64,000 bases of DNA from Apostichopus japonicus (taxonomy: Eukaryota > Echinodermata > Holothuroidea > Aspidochirotida > Stichopodidae). Each line of letters begins with the position of its first letter. Position 1 is the stretch's first letter. The stretch spans positions 10,767,001 through 10,831,000 of the forward strand of contig NC_092562.1 in assembly GCF_037975245.1 (NCBI RefSeq), given 5' to 3'. Shown in pieces: positions 1 to 14,523 of the stretch. A program made the position numbers and the translations under genes. The notes below the pieces were generated by a model that searched no databases, was not told where the DNA came from, and saw only the letters and a program-made list of their open reading frames with translations.

Positions 1-360
1 AAGTGCATTTATAGTTTTTTAAAAAACTCAACATTTTGCTGTAAAATTGAGATAGATTAAAAGACATTAAATGCAAATGCACTAATAAACCTGGAAACTT
101 TGTACAGCTACATTGCTGCAATAACACATATAAATGCTAATGAAGAATGATGCAAGCAAATATTTATTTGAAGAATCTATTGAAAAGAGTTTCAAATCAT
201 AACCATCGATCACACTTAATTATTTGTTAAGACAGGCGTGTGCATGTGATAATGTAATACTCAAGAGCACAGATCAACTATTTCTATAACACCACTCTAG
301 CTCAGGGCTGACATGATATTCTGGTCACACCAATCTAGCGATACAATTATGGTAGAGTAC

Positions 361-439
361 CTTTCTTATTGACGACTCTGTCTGCCAGCTGATGAAGCAC
401 AAAGTCAAAATTATTCAGCTCGTTCGGCAGCCAACTGAA
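361..439 (-). CDS. ovoA: ovoA coding exon 16 (last in window)
   Basis: It encodes FSWLPNELNNFDFVLHQLAD and RVVNKK; the WLPNELNxFD pattern is the OvoA methyltransferase motif after the SAM loop. Donor GTACTC, phase 1 out, so at least one more exon lies left of the window. Confidence 0.9.
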
Positions 440-3400
440 CTGTGGTCGGAAAAAAAAGATTGATTGATGAGTTTATTACGGCTTACAAATAGACGACCAC
501 TTCTTGAAAGATTAAAATGTTCTTTACAGCACTGTCAACATGTTACCACTGAAACCGTATCTACGTATTCCATGAAGGTTCGGTGTCGGGATAGGACTTT
601 ATTTACGCAAACAGTAACGACGTACATTGACATACGTTTTGTACGTAATGGAGAAGATTACACGTTCGACACGGTTCAAACTTGATTGAGAGAAGACTTT
701 TACACCTGATTGGGTATTGGTCAACAAGCTTAAAGTTAACAAGCAAATGATTAAATTGAAATTAATTAAATTAAAACCTAAGCTAGCTTTCACGAATTCT
801 GAACATCCATGTCTGAGGGATGGGTGGGGGGAGGGGGGGGTTGTGGTCTAGTAGGTCGATGACCAGTCCATATGGATGATCCTGGGTCGTGTGGGCCCAA
901 AAGTTTGCAGGCAGCTGTGTTAGAGCATATTTGTAGTCTTGATAATAGTCAATGAGCTACTTACCTCCCAGCCACATATTTACAACTTTTCATGTTAAAG
1001 TTTACTTGTCCATGTTTTGTGTATGATTATGTTTCTTTAAATGCTGAGTCTAAAACACTCACTTGTTTGAAAACAATGGATCTGAAGTCCACTTCACTGT
1101 GGATGTTGGCAATGGTATCATTCAGCGACTTATTGTTGTCCAACGCCGACCCTATCACTGGCCGGATCAGGTCTAGGTTTCCCTTGTTACGAACGGTGAA
1201 AGCTGAACCTATAAAGTTGCTACATAGGTCGACTCCCACCACCTGCACATGTAAAAAGAGTATGCAAACCCTCACTTTTTGATGTCCGATCATTTAACAG
1301 GAAAGTTTCTGTTTTATTAACCCATCCATTGGAAAGTAGAAAAGGCAAGAGAAACGTGTTTATTGCAGTATACTTGCTTCATCTTAGAATTGATAAAAAA
1401 AACTGCAATACTTTTTTTTTTTTGTCACGATATCGATTCCCTCTTTCTGTGTACACATTGGGAAAACAGTGACATCAAATAGTTTGTTGCCCTAACTGAG
1501 GGATGACTCAGATATGATTGATTCATTTCCAGGACACTACTCACCAAATTCCTAGGATACTTTGAAAATGAACAATCATTTTTATTCAGAATAATAAATG
1601 TGGAGATTGCCTGAAACTGATAAGCATCTAAATTGATGGGTAGACAAGAGAGTGGACCTTTGGGGGTCGTGCACGGTGCAAGCTGGTAGTCTATCTGCCG
1701 GCCACAACACTCGAGGTTGCAAACTCATAGTGAAATAAGGTGAAATGCATACATGTGTGTTTTCCATCCATCAAGATTTTGAAATATTCTATCAAACTTA
1801 GGCCCTAGGTTTTATGTACAAAAGTGTACATGTTTTCATGTGTTTCTTTGCCGTAGTTAAGGTTCTGTCTAAAATTATCAAATCAATAAGGTTTTCATAT
1901 AACTTTAACTGGTATTTCGGGAAGAAAATTTGACAGAGAAGGGGAAAAAAAATTACTCAATGTTATTTGTGGGGAGAGAAATCGTAGAACATAAATTGAA
2001 TACAAATTACTTCAGAAGGTTGCAAAATGTAATGTCACCATTTTGCAACTAAGCAAGATTTCATAATCAGATGATTCATTTTTCAACGAGGCTATGTCCT
2101 CCGGGCCACAACACCTCCCATTGCCCCCACCAGAGGGTCACACAGATGATTAAGTTGTAGATTGAAAAAAACAATTTTTATTGTTATCAAATTATTCTGC
2201 CACCCTCCCCCACCACCCCCCAAGATGATAAACAACAGATTTACATTAGACAAATTTGAAGATCTGAATTTAGCATTCTCTCCGAGTTAATTCCATTTCA
2301 ACGATACCTCTTTAAACTGACGTGCCATCTCAAAGGAAAATCGTCCACAGCCGCTGCCAACATCTAAGAGTCTGTGACTGCTGATCTTATACTTGTCCAC
2401 CAACTGCTTACAAAACTCCCCAAGGGACTGGTAGAAGTTCCCTTCCCCCGTTGCGTCCCCATACTCTTCAGTCAGCCTTAACGTCACCCTCTTTGGTGTT
2501 TCGTCCTGGAACTGTTTGTTTTCAGCCTCCCACCAAAAGCTGCTGGAGTCTTGAAAGTAGAACGGAATTTCTGTGGAAGACGAGAATAAAAAAAAAAAAA
2601 ATTGAAAAAAATATTGGAAATGAAGTCTTAGATTTCTGTTATTAAAAGAGAGGGTCATCGATGTTGACCAAATAGTGGCAAGTGTTTAAAAATTAGATAG
2701 TTAAATCTTCACCAGCTACAAATTTTCCTTATTGGGTGTAGCATCCTTGAAAAAATTTGATGAAAGAAAGGCCTTCTGACTAGATTATAGACATAAAATG
2801 ATAAAGTTGTTCTAACCAACAAAACAAAAATGCTGCACCCACCGACATCTTCCGAGTTGTCGACTGGTTTCACGAATCTGACTGGAGGATTCTGAGATTT
2901 ATCCACAGTCTTGGCAACACGAAAACCCGCATGCTGATAGAAATGTCTTCTGAACCAGCATCTGACAAACCTGGATGCTTGGTAACCGTTGGAAATCCAG
3001 GAACCTCCCTATATAAAAAAAAAAAGCAAACAATATCAAATATTAACCGTTGGTAATCATGGAACCTCCCTATATAAATAAAAACGTACAAGATCGAATA
3101 TTAACCGTTGGTAATCCAGGAACCTCCCTATATAAAAAAAAACAAAGCAAACAAGATCTAATATTAACCGTTGGTAATCCAGGAACCTCCCTATATAAAG
3201 AAAAAAGCGAACAATATCAAATATTAACCGTTGGTAATCCAGGAACCTCCCTATATAAAAACAAACATACAAGATCTAATATTAACCGTCGGTAATCCAG
3301 GAACCTCCCTATATAAAAACAAACGTACAAGATCTAATATTAACCGTCGGTAATCCAGGAACCTCCCTATATAAATACAAACGTACAATATCGAATATTA

Positions 3401-6400
3401 ACCGTCGGTAATCCAGGAACCTCCCTATATAAAAACTAAGCGAACAAGATCGAATATTAACCGTCGGTAATCCAGGAACCTCCCTATATAAATACAAACG
3501 TACAATATCGAATATTAACCGTCGGTAATCCAGGAACCTCCCTATATAAAAACTAAGCGAACAAGATCGAATATTAACCGTCGGTAATCAAGGAACCTCC
3601 CTATATAAAAACAAAGCGAACAAGATCTAATATTAACAATCGGAAATCCAGGAACCTCCCTATAAAAAAACAAAGCGAACAATATCTAATAGTAACCGTC
3701 GGTAAACCAGGAACCTCCCTATATAAATACAAACGTACAATATCGAATATTAACCGTCGGAAATCCAGGAACCTCCCTATATAAAAACAAAGCGAACAAG
3801 ATCGAATATTAACCGTCGGTAATCCAGGAACCTCCCTATATAAAAACAAAGCGAACAAGATCGAATGTTAACCGTCGGTAATCCAGGAACCTCCCTATAT
3901 AAAAACAAAGCGAACAAGATCGAATGTTAACCGTCGGTAATCCAGGAACCTCCCTATATAAAAACAAAGCGAACAAGATCGAATATTAACCGTTGGTAAT
4001 CCAGGAACCTCCGTATATAAATAAAAACGTACAAGATCGAATATTAACCGTTGGTAATCCAGGAACGTCCCTATATAAAAACTAAGCGAACAAGATCTAA
4101 TATTAACCGTTGGTAATCCAGGAACCTCCCTACATAAAAACAAAGCTAACAAGATCTAATAGTAACCGTTGGTAATCCAGGAACCTCCCTGTATAAAAAA
4201 AAAAAGCGAACAAGATCGAATATTAACCATTGGTAATCCAGGAGCCTCCCTTTATAAAAACAAAACGAACAAGATCGAATATTAACCTTTGGTAATCCAG
4301 GAACCTCCCTATATAAAAACAAAGCGAACAAGATCGAATATTAACCGTTGGTAATCCAGGAATCTCCCTAGAGAGAAACAAAGCTAACAAGATCTAATAG
4401 TAGTAACTTTGAACTACTGTGGTACTTTAACGTTTGCATCGATATCGTTTTTTACAGATGTTTTTCAAAGAAAGAATATTAAACAGAATAATGGTATATA
4501 TTAACTCTTTTAATGGCTTTTCCACTCGGCCATAAAACTTCACTGACAATTCTAAGGCACTATCGGAAAATTCTTACCATCTAACTATAGTACTATCTTT
4601 CAAAGTGGTTTGTGATACTTTTCATTTGAGAACAGTTCCTCAAAAATCTAAACTAAGTTGATCAAATTTCATTGAGCGATGAAAGATGGCCCATCATGCA
4701 GCCAGGCCCTCGGGCCATCTTTGAGTTGATCATGACCGGATAGGTTTACAAAGAGTGGATGAACTTTATAGGGAGAGGCATTTTATCATGCCGCATAGTA
4801 TCAACAGCACCTCGACCGGATCATGACCTTTTAGCTTCCAGATCACTATCACGAGCACAGTCTGTGACACGGAATTGAAAAGGTGACTAAAAGGACTAAA
4901 GGACTAAAGCCATATCGCAGCGAAATAATTGGTCCAGTATCGAATAGCAAAATGCTAGAATGCAAAAATCAGCAAATTGCTACGCAAATGCTATTGAAGT
5001 TGGATATCAGTTCTTGGGCTCAGAATTTTTACCATCTTCATTATGTTAGGAGGGACGAAACTCGTAGACTACAAATCAGCTATTCAAAAGGTGAAGACTT
5101 AATTACTCCCTGCAGTGCTAGAAACATTTTTTGGGGATTTCTAGTATTGAAAAGAGCAATTAAATGACTGGGCTATTTCATACAAATATATTTTAATACT
5201 TATTAATATCAGAGAAAGTTGAATAAAGTGATATTCATACCAACAGCATGTTGTGTTTGGAATCAAAGTAAGTCCTGGCATAATCGTCGTACAGGAAATG
5301 GGACTGGTATCCAGGTAGTCCGTTGATGTGGTCCTCCAACCAGCACCAGACGTTACCCATCTCATCGTGGAAGCCAAGCTTATTGGGCGGGAACAGGTTC
5401 ACTGGCTGTAAACAGAGTCATCAAGATATTTATCCTGTCTGCAACACATAGCCTATGCAACATAACAGCCTACAACATAATAGCCTAATCTGCTAATTAG
5501 CCTAAAAGCCTAATAATAGCCTAATCTGCAACATAATAGCCTAATTAAATCTGTCACACCTTTTGTTTCTTTTTTTTTGGGGGGGGAGGGGATTTTTTTT
5601 TTTTTTGTAACAACTTGACAGACCACATTTTGAGTTTTGAATAAAAAAAATTAAAAATGGCCAAATGATACTGGTAAATTTTAGAAATTCAAAATCAGGG
5701 TTAGGGGATGAAAGTTATGACAAGTAGTAATATTGTGATTTATTTGCATTCATTTATTTTGTATTTCAGGGACGAGACTCAGGGACCAATCAACCCACAA
5801 TGTTTCCATTTACTGTTTGACATCATTTCTGGTTTTATAGTAGTTTTTAACCTTAACGTTTTATTACGCTGATTGCTATCAGTCACTACGCAATGATTTA
5901 ATCACATTCCACAAAGAAATGATGAAGATAATGCCACTAGTAGCTAATAAGAGAGAGAGTGAGAGAGAGACAAATGGAAAATGATAAAATGAAGTTACTA
6001 GACTGTATGAATAAAAAAAAAAGGCCCACTTACTGTTGAAGTCATGTAGTTCAAGTTGATGTTGTATTTCTGTTTTAGTTTGGGATCCCACGGTACATCG
6101 CAATCCACTTCCATTGACTTGATTGGCTGTGAAAGATAAAGGAAAAAGGTATCTATCTGAATTAGCAACAGCATGACAGAAAGCGGTCCTTGCCAGCATT
6201 TCAGAGACAGCACTGTCGCGTAGATCCTGATGGGTGTGGTCTATACTGTTCTTACAGATCTCCGAACCAAAAGGAACGAGGCCATCTGTAGATGCTCATC
6301 GAGATACAAAAGTTAAAGATACGAAAAAGTCAGATAAACATGCATGTCGAGGAGCTGGGGGTGATTGACTAGCTCAAGTTTCCACTTACAAAGTTTCGCC

Positions 6401-9400
6401 CAAAGAAAGAGAAAGTAAAGAATACACGGTTTTAGAAAGCACAACTTCTGGTGTGTACGACAGTTAGAACTCTTCAAAATGGTGCAACTGGCTTTTAATT
6501 AGACATTTATAACAATCAATAACGAGGAACAGCTTCAGCCCTGTTTGTAATATGCAAATTAGGCTATAGGCTAAAAACATTCTGCTACAAACCTTTGGGT
6601 AGGCCTGGTTAAATTTTGATTATGTTTGCATTGTTTAGTTATTATTTCATGTTTTCATTTGGCTGTTTCCTTGCAGGGGAAGTTACCATGCAAATGTACC
6701 CAACTGCTGTAAAGCAAAATCAATTTTGATGGCAGATGTATTTTCAGATTGGAACTTTGCCCACTGTTTATCTACTCTCTCTCTCTTTTCTCTAATATTT
6801 CAAAAGTCAAACTTTCTAGTTTGGAGCTGATGGGGAGTAAGTCTAGGAGTTTAAAACAGAAAAATTTGTAATTTCAAACAGTCACTGACGCAAACAGAGC
6901 ACATGGAAAATGTAAGGTCACCAAAAACATCTTCCCTTAGAAATACAGAGATGGTACTTAAAACTACCGTCACAATATTCAGCAGTATTATAAAAAAACG
7001 TCCAAGAATGCTGCCTTCTACTCCCCATGTGCCACCTAGTGTAAACATTAAGGTATATGTAGATAACAGAGACTGAAAGATGACAAGATTATTCTTTTTT
7101 CATGTCCGAGAAATCACCCCATCCTCCCCCACCCCCCCCCCCCCCGCCCACCTTTCCCTCATATGCATATTTCACAAAAGGATAGCCATTGAGGAAGATT
7201 ACCGGAAGATCTCTGATGGCGTGGTGCTCTGCTTCCGTCAGCAGTCTATAGTCCTCTCCCAGCCAGTTGGCGTAGGCCTTAGCTTCGTGGAAGTTCACCT
7301 CCACGGGCCAGTCCCACGGCATCTCGATCTCTTCACAGAGGGTTCTCAGCCTGTCAACAATCGAAGCAGAGTAATTGCATGAAATGGAAAGTAGGACATC
7401 TGAGGATGTAAGTTAAAGGACCAGCCACACATCAATCTACAATGGGGTTGTTGATACATAAGGGACAGTCCCTCCATCAAACCTCTTCTCCCCTTTCCCC
7501 TTCCTCCAACCACCATCTTCTTACTCTATATACCACTACTCACAGAAGCACCAAAAAGTGAACAATACCCCTCACACTATACTGCTGCTACCCCTTCCTT
7601 CACACCCCCTCCTATCACTTCAGATAGGTGATGATAGTTTTATACTCTATGTCCCAACAATGTCAGGTAGGTGATGATAGTTTATACTCTATGTCCCAAC
7701 AATGTCAGATAGGTGATGATAGTTTATACTCTATGTCCCAACAATGTCAGATAGGTGATGATAGTTTATACTCTATGCGCCAACAATGTCAGATAGGTGA
7801 TGATAGTTTATACTCTATGTCCTAACAATGTCAGATAGGTGATGATAGTTTATACTCTATGTCCCAACAATGTCAGATAGGTGATGATAGTTATACTCTA
7901 TGAGCCAACAATGTCAGATAGGTGATGATAGTTTATACTCTATGTCCCAACAATGTCAGATAGGTGATGATAGTTTATACTCTTTGTCCCAACAATGTCA
8001 GATAGGTGATGATGGTTTATATTCTATGTCCCAACAATGTCAGATAGGTGATGATAGTTTATACTCTTTGTCCCAACAATGTCAGATAGGTGATGATAGT
8101 TTATACTCTATGTCCTAACAATGTCAGATAGGTGATGATAATTTATACTCTATGTCCCAACAATGTCAGATAGGTGATGATAGTTTATACTCTATGTCCC
8201 AACAATGTCAGATAGGTGATGATAGTTTATACTCTATGTCCTAACAATGTCAGATAGGTGATGATAGTTTATACTCTTTGTCCCAACAATGTCAGATAGG
8301 TGATGATAGTTTATACTCTATGTCCCAACAATGTCAGATAGGTGATGATAATTTATACTCTATGTCCCAACAATGTCAGATAGGTGATGATAGTTTATAC
8401 TCAATGTCCCAACAATGTCAGATAGGTGATGATAGTTTATACTCAATGTCCCAACAATGTCAGATAGGTGATGATAGTTTATACTCTATGTCCTAACAAT
8501 GTCAGATAGGTGATGATAGTTTATACTCTTTGTCCCAACAATGTCAGATAGGTGATGATAGTTTATACTCTATGTCCTAACAATGTCAGATAGGTGATGA
8601 TAGTTTATACTCAATGTCCCAACAATGTCAGATAGGTGATGATAGTTTATACTCTATGTCCCAACAATGTCAGATAGGTGATGATAATTTATACTCTATG
8701 TCCCAACAATGTCAGGTAGGTGATGATAGTTTATACTCAATGTCCCAACAATGTCAGATAGGTGATGATAGTTTATACTCTATTCCCAACAATGTCAGAT
8801 AGGTGATGATAGTTTATACTCTATGTCCCAACAATGTCAGATAGGTGATGATAGTTCATACTCTATGTCCCAACAATGTCAGATAGGTGATGATAGTTTT
8901 ATACTCTATGAGCCAACAATGTCAGGTAGGTGATGATAGTTTATACTCTATGTCCCAACAATGTCAGATAGGTGATGATAGTTTATACTCTATGTCCAAG
9001 CAATGTCAGATAGGTGATGATAGCTTATAATGTTCTTATGTCCCAAACCTAAATGTGTTCTTATCAATATATTAAACACTTTTTCTATCAGTGTAATTCT
9101 TGTTCGCTCTGGCACACCCCTTAGTAAATCACTCCCGATCCAGCTCTGGGCAATACCTCATTTTAACAGTGATGATACAACTCACCTGAACTTATCTTTC
9201 CCGTCCATTTGCAGAGTTGGTTCCGGTGATTTCTTGTTGGCGTCCCCGTCACTGTGAGGGGTGCAGTGACTGTAAGACTCCAAGGTCCCTCCACAACCAG
9301 ATTTGCACCCTGTTATTGATCATTTAACAAACAAACAAACAAAAACAAAAGGACAGAAAAGCTTCTTAAGATTTTGCTTTCTTCTGGAAAATGATATATA

Positions 9401-12400
9401 TCACATTATACAACACCTAATTGTATTCTGGTCACTTGATTGGTAAATTGCTCTTTGATTGCATGCAAAATCCGCTCTATTCCACTCTATGAAATAGAAC
9501 CATGTGTTATATTTTTTTGATAGCACTTTTTTCAATGGTAAGAGAGCAGAGAAACCTGTCTGTTCAAAACAATCTGTTGCATGAGTGCATTTTACATACA
9601 ATTATATCCAAACTTGAAGGTGTTGTATAAAACAAATAATGAATGGTTTCCATTCGTGCAATAGTGCAAATATTTCATTCGTTGAAAGATGTAATTTGTT
9701 CCATTCAACAAGGCGCAGCCGAGCTAATTGCACTTATAACCATTCATTATTTGTATAATATCAGTGAGTAGTTGCAAATTAAGGAAATTCTCAACCAAGG
9801 CATATTTATTACTCCCTTGCAACTTACAAACTCATTGTTTCTTCCAACAACTAACATCTAGCAGGTTTTGTTCATATTTGGCACAAATTCAGTCTAAGAA
9901 GGTTTCTCCGGTTTTTTTATTTCACCTTCTCAACTCAACTCAACCAGGATTCCGTTGGTAAAAATCGCTAGTGCTGGCCTGCCAAGTTCAAGATCCTTTT
10001 TGTTCATAATGGGACCCTCCTTTATATATTAAGTGAGATTATTAAATATTACAACAGGTCACAAATTATTCTTAAATCTAGTAGATTATGGGGGGTATTG
10101 GAGAAAACTAAAAGAGCTAATCTGAAGCATAATCAATATGATATGAAACCTACTGTAGTCACTGACTACCTCAATGCCACTCCCACCCCCAACCCAACCC
10201 CCCCCCCCACCAACTTCTTATAGCAATGGCTAAAAGATTCAGTCATAGTATTTAGGATGGATATAACATGGCTATTAGAGGATTGATCTTGTACTCCAGA
10301 GGTCAACAATGGGAAACTAATTGAAACCGAAAAATTTGGTTTGCCACCGAAACTGCCAAAATAGTATCACATCTCATTGGTAAAATTCTGATTTTGTGCA
10401 CAGCATATATAAGCAAGTAGTATGAAAACACAGTCACACTCGGTTTTTTGGATCTGACTGAGGTAAATTTGCACCCACAAGAAAAGATTGTTATGATGCA
10501 TCCATGATGAAAATGGACCAATCATCTCCATATATGCAAATCTGAAGATTCTGTTCAGAGTGATTATGATGCAGGGAATTACCAATAGAAAATAAAATTG
10601 ACACTCACCATTGGTACAGACCCAGAACAACGGATGGCTCAACTCACGGCCAGTTTTCCACTGCCAGCCCTCCTGGGTCCAGAGTTCTTCATTGGTGTAT
10701 CCCCCAGAGTCATAAAATTCCAAGAATTCTCTGTTGCTGATCAAGTACTTGGACGCCTCAAATTGTGGAACTCTGCAAAAAACATACAGAGTGGTGTACA
10801 CAAATACTGACAGACATATCGAGACACCTTGATATCATGGTATATGCACTCCATAAATTTGATTTATCAATTTTTTTGTCAAATAATAAACATTATTGTT
10901 TTATAACATTATCATATCTATAGATCTTGCTACGGATAGGACAATACTAAATCATATCAACACAATGATATCTTAGTGTATATACACTCCATATATAGTT
11001 ACTGTACCTACCAACAGAATAAACGTTAAAATGATTTGGTGGGGCTTTGGTGAGCCAAAGTAAAGTGACTGAAATCTATCAATTTGTCAAATCATAGATG
11101 GAATGAAAATCGCCATGACGAGAATTAGTCCATTAACCATAGGTTGCATTTTTCAGCTCTCTTGACCTCAACTTAATACTGAAACTGTATCTCTCCTGCA
11201 AACAGACTGGTGAGTTTGGAAGAGTTGATTTGTTCACACCTTGCCATGTCTGCCTTGATCTGATAGTGATTTGGCTACTAGCTGTGAGATGAGTTGCATA
11301 ATATAGACGAATAGGCAGCTCAACTCAGGTGCGAAAAGAAGGGGCTGATCACTCAGCTAACCAACTGGAAAAACGTGCTGTTCAGTACAAACGGCAGGTT
11401 TTTGGATGCAACCTATAGCTAATGGTCACTTTCGTGGCATGCATACAATTTACAGCTGCAACATAGAAGCGCTGTCGGTTAAATATCACTCAATATTTTA
11501 TTCCGGTCACATGGACATTATCATTTATGACATTATCATATCTACATATCTTGCCATGGATACGAAAATACTCTACTTCTCTATATCCATCTTATTACCT
11601 CATCTGAAGGAGTGAGTAGTCGATATTCCATCCATAGGATGGGAATTCTTTGGGCTTGCCGATGGAGACTGTTTGGGACTTGACCGGAATCATGAGATTC
11701 TGTTCCACAGGAACAGCTGATATAAAATATAATAATAATAATAATAATAATCATAATAATACATAATTTTTATATAGCACCAAACAAACTATGAAATAAT
11801 ACTCGTAGCGCTTAACATAATGATAACAATTATAACATATATGCTTTGGTGAAAAGATACGTTTTGAGTGCTGATTTGAAACCGTTCACAGTATTACACA
11901 TTTTTTACATGTTCTGGAAGTGAGTTCCACAGGCACGGTGCACTGGATGCAAACGTTTTCAAGCGGTAAGTCTGTATTTTTACTCTAGGGATGAGTAACA
12001 TCAGCGATGAATTAGAGCAAAGTGAGCGTGTGGATGATGGTCGGAGCTGAAACAAGTTGGTGAGGTAGCTTAATAAATAACCTTTTCTATCCTCTACAGC
12101 TCAAAAGGGAAAATGCAATGTTTCTAATGACAATTCTGCAATTTTAATCAATTTTCTAATTTACAAAACAATAACTTTCAATCCCCTTTTTTTCATAACT
12201 TGTGCGAGATAACATAATTTAAGAAATCTCTGAGAGATAATTTAAGTGATAAGATCAGGGGAGCAAGACTAGCTCATATAAAGGCACACCATGAACTGAA
12301 GTATTAAAGTTGTGAGATCGCAATTCCCTACGAGGAAAGGATAATTTATGCTTTCAAGAGGTAAACTAAAAGGTTTGTGATCCAAAAAAAAAGATTGTGA

Positions 12401-14487
12401 TATTACCCAACTGGCAAGTATAGTAGAACCTAGAAGAAATTTTTCACCACATTTCACCGGTTTTTAAAAGCTTGTTACTGCTTTGGTTTATAACTGATCT
12501 CACCTCCTCTGAGTGGTGCTCGTCTCCAACCTTCGGGTATTCTCAGAAACTGGATGGGTAACTGTCTGATGAGTACCGATGAGGTTTCTGCGTGTACAGC
12601 ATCGTGGTCCATCACCATAAGCAGACCCCACTAGAGGCAAAATGAAATATTGATTGAACTTAAGGGGATCTCCTTCCACGACCAAAAATGGAAAAAAAAA
12701 AGTGACCAAAATGCATTCAAGTTTATAATTTTGTTGCTACGATATCCACTAAATACATTCTAGTAACACGTTTATTTATTATTTAGGTTTACAGTCTTGT
12801 TCAGGGCCAAGGCCCTTTCACACGACTTCACAACTTAACCCTGGTCATTGGTAACTTGTCACACCTACACACCAAAATGTGCACAATTCAATCAATCTCT
12901 CCTGGGGCACCACAGTGCACCACAACCACGTGTCCCCCAGGGGACTTCCCATAGGGTGCAGCCATAAACCGGCGCACTCAACTATATATTTACAAGTTAC
13001 CTCGCAAGTCCCCATTTATACACCTGGGTGAAGAGAGGCAATGGAGATAAAGCGCCTTGCCCAAGGACACAACGCAATGATCTGGCCAGGACTCGAACTT
13101 GAAATCCTTAGATCACAAGTCCACTGCCTTAACCACTTGACCACAACGCCCTCACACGTTTGATATGAATCCATCTGGCGACAGTCTTGTGAAGAGACTT
13201 TGTTAACACAAATAAACTGGGAAAATGTCTTTACTTTTTTTGTCATGTCCAGATCATTCATATTAAATCTGTTTAAAACTTCCATTCAAGTCGTAGTCTA
13301 TTGTGGCAATACGATGTACAGAACTTTTGACTAGTGATTTGTAAATAATATTCTTACAGACAAGTTTTCATTTTGTGTATTTAACGCCTTTTGACTTTAT
13401 TTAATGATGATCAATACTGATTGTGTACTGCGTGTATTACCTGTATGTATCTTAAACTGTATGTTAACTTCACGATACTAACCCATGGGCTATCCATAGT
13501 TATCGGTAACTGTAATTCTGTATGGAAGATCTTCTCCCGGACCAATTCTCTCACTTGTCGCCGGAATTTGACGATCTCTTTCAAAGCCGGCCAAACGAAG
13601 GATCCACCCATTCTGTTGTTTTCCTGCCAGAGAGAAAAGAATGAAAACTTCCAAATTTCCACACAAGTTCCACCGATAGATATGAAATTTCCCCGTTCCT
13701 CGATCTGGATTTCAAGTTCATTTTCGGGCCCACTTCCCCGTTAAATTGTCCGACGGTGAATTTGGTACGACCAAATGGCATACATTGATCGGAGCAAGAA
13801 TGAGCAAGCATCGTACTTACAACATTATCCCATTTGTTCTCGTTGACGCCCGTCTCAAACAAGGTCTCGAAAGAGTTGTTGACTCTTTCCTGAAGATGAG
13901 AGAAGACGAAGAAGACACTGCAGAGTTACAGTTTGTATGTTAATGCATCTACTACTGTACGGTGTCTCAATGTACTACCTGCAAAATCGGCTAGAAAGAG
14001 TAGCAAAACAGGTCACCGATAATTATAATTTTCTGGACTCCTGTTACTACCAAGTGTTCCCCAAAAGCGTTCTCTCAACATTCTCGAAAACGGTCTCATT
14101 CGACTACTCCTTAAATGTCCTACAGGCAATTTGGAGAGTATCAGCCTGTTTAACTCTCTGGTTAGGAGGTCAAAAGGATTCACCAAAAACTTTCAGAATG
14201 TCAAAAAAAACTACAAGACAATTTTTTCCCCGATAACTTTTTCCTGATGGTGGTTCTGCATCTCCATGTTAACTCCAGACATTGAAGAGTGTTAGATAAT
14301 TAGACAATGAAATGTGTCAGTGACGAAAATTGCTTTCTCAGGGTTGTGTAGTATTAAAAGTACTTGTGGTTAGAACCACAAGTACTCTATGGCTAGAACC
14401 AATCATCAAAATCCCAAATGTTAAGTAAATAGAGCTACTGGAGGACTGCATATTAAAACCACCAGAAAATACAGTATATTAACCATT

Positions 14488-14523
<36 letters not shown>

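Noticed and set aside
3050-4331. Open frames with IGRFLDYQRL-type peptides
   Set aside because: They are translations of the splice-site minisatellite in the array; stops and frame changes between units and the lack of any start context exclude a gene.
3000-4405. CRISPR-like periodic array
   Set aside because: Units are direct tandem copies without unique spacers, and the genome is eukaryotic.
7628-8802. Open frames with SQQCQIGDDSLYSM-type repeats
   Set aside because: By-product of a 42-bp unit divisible by three, antisense within an ovoA intron.
12757-13155. tRNA gene on the minus strand
   Set aside because: Box A and B are present but the sequence continues into a SINE body, and a proper acceptor stem and cloverleaf are lacking. 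The same holds for 63581-63815.
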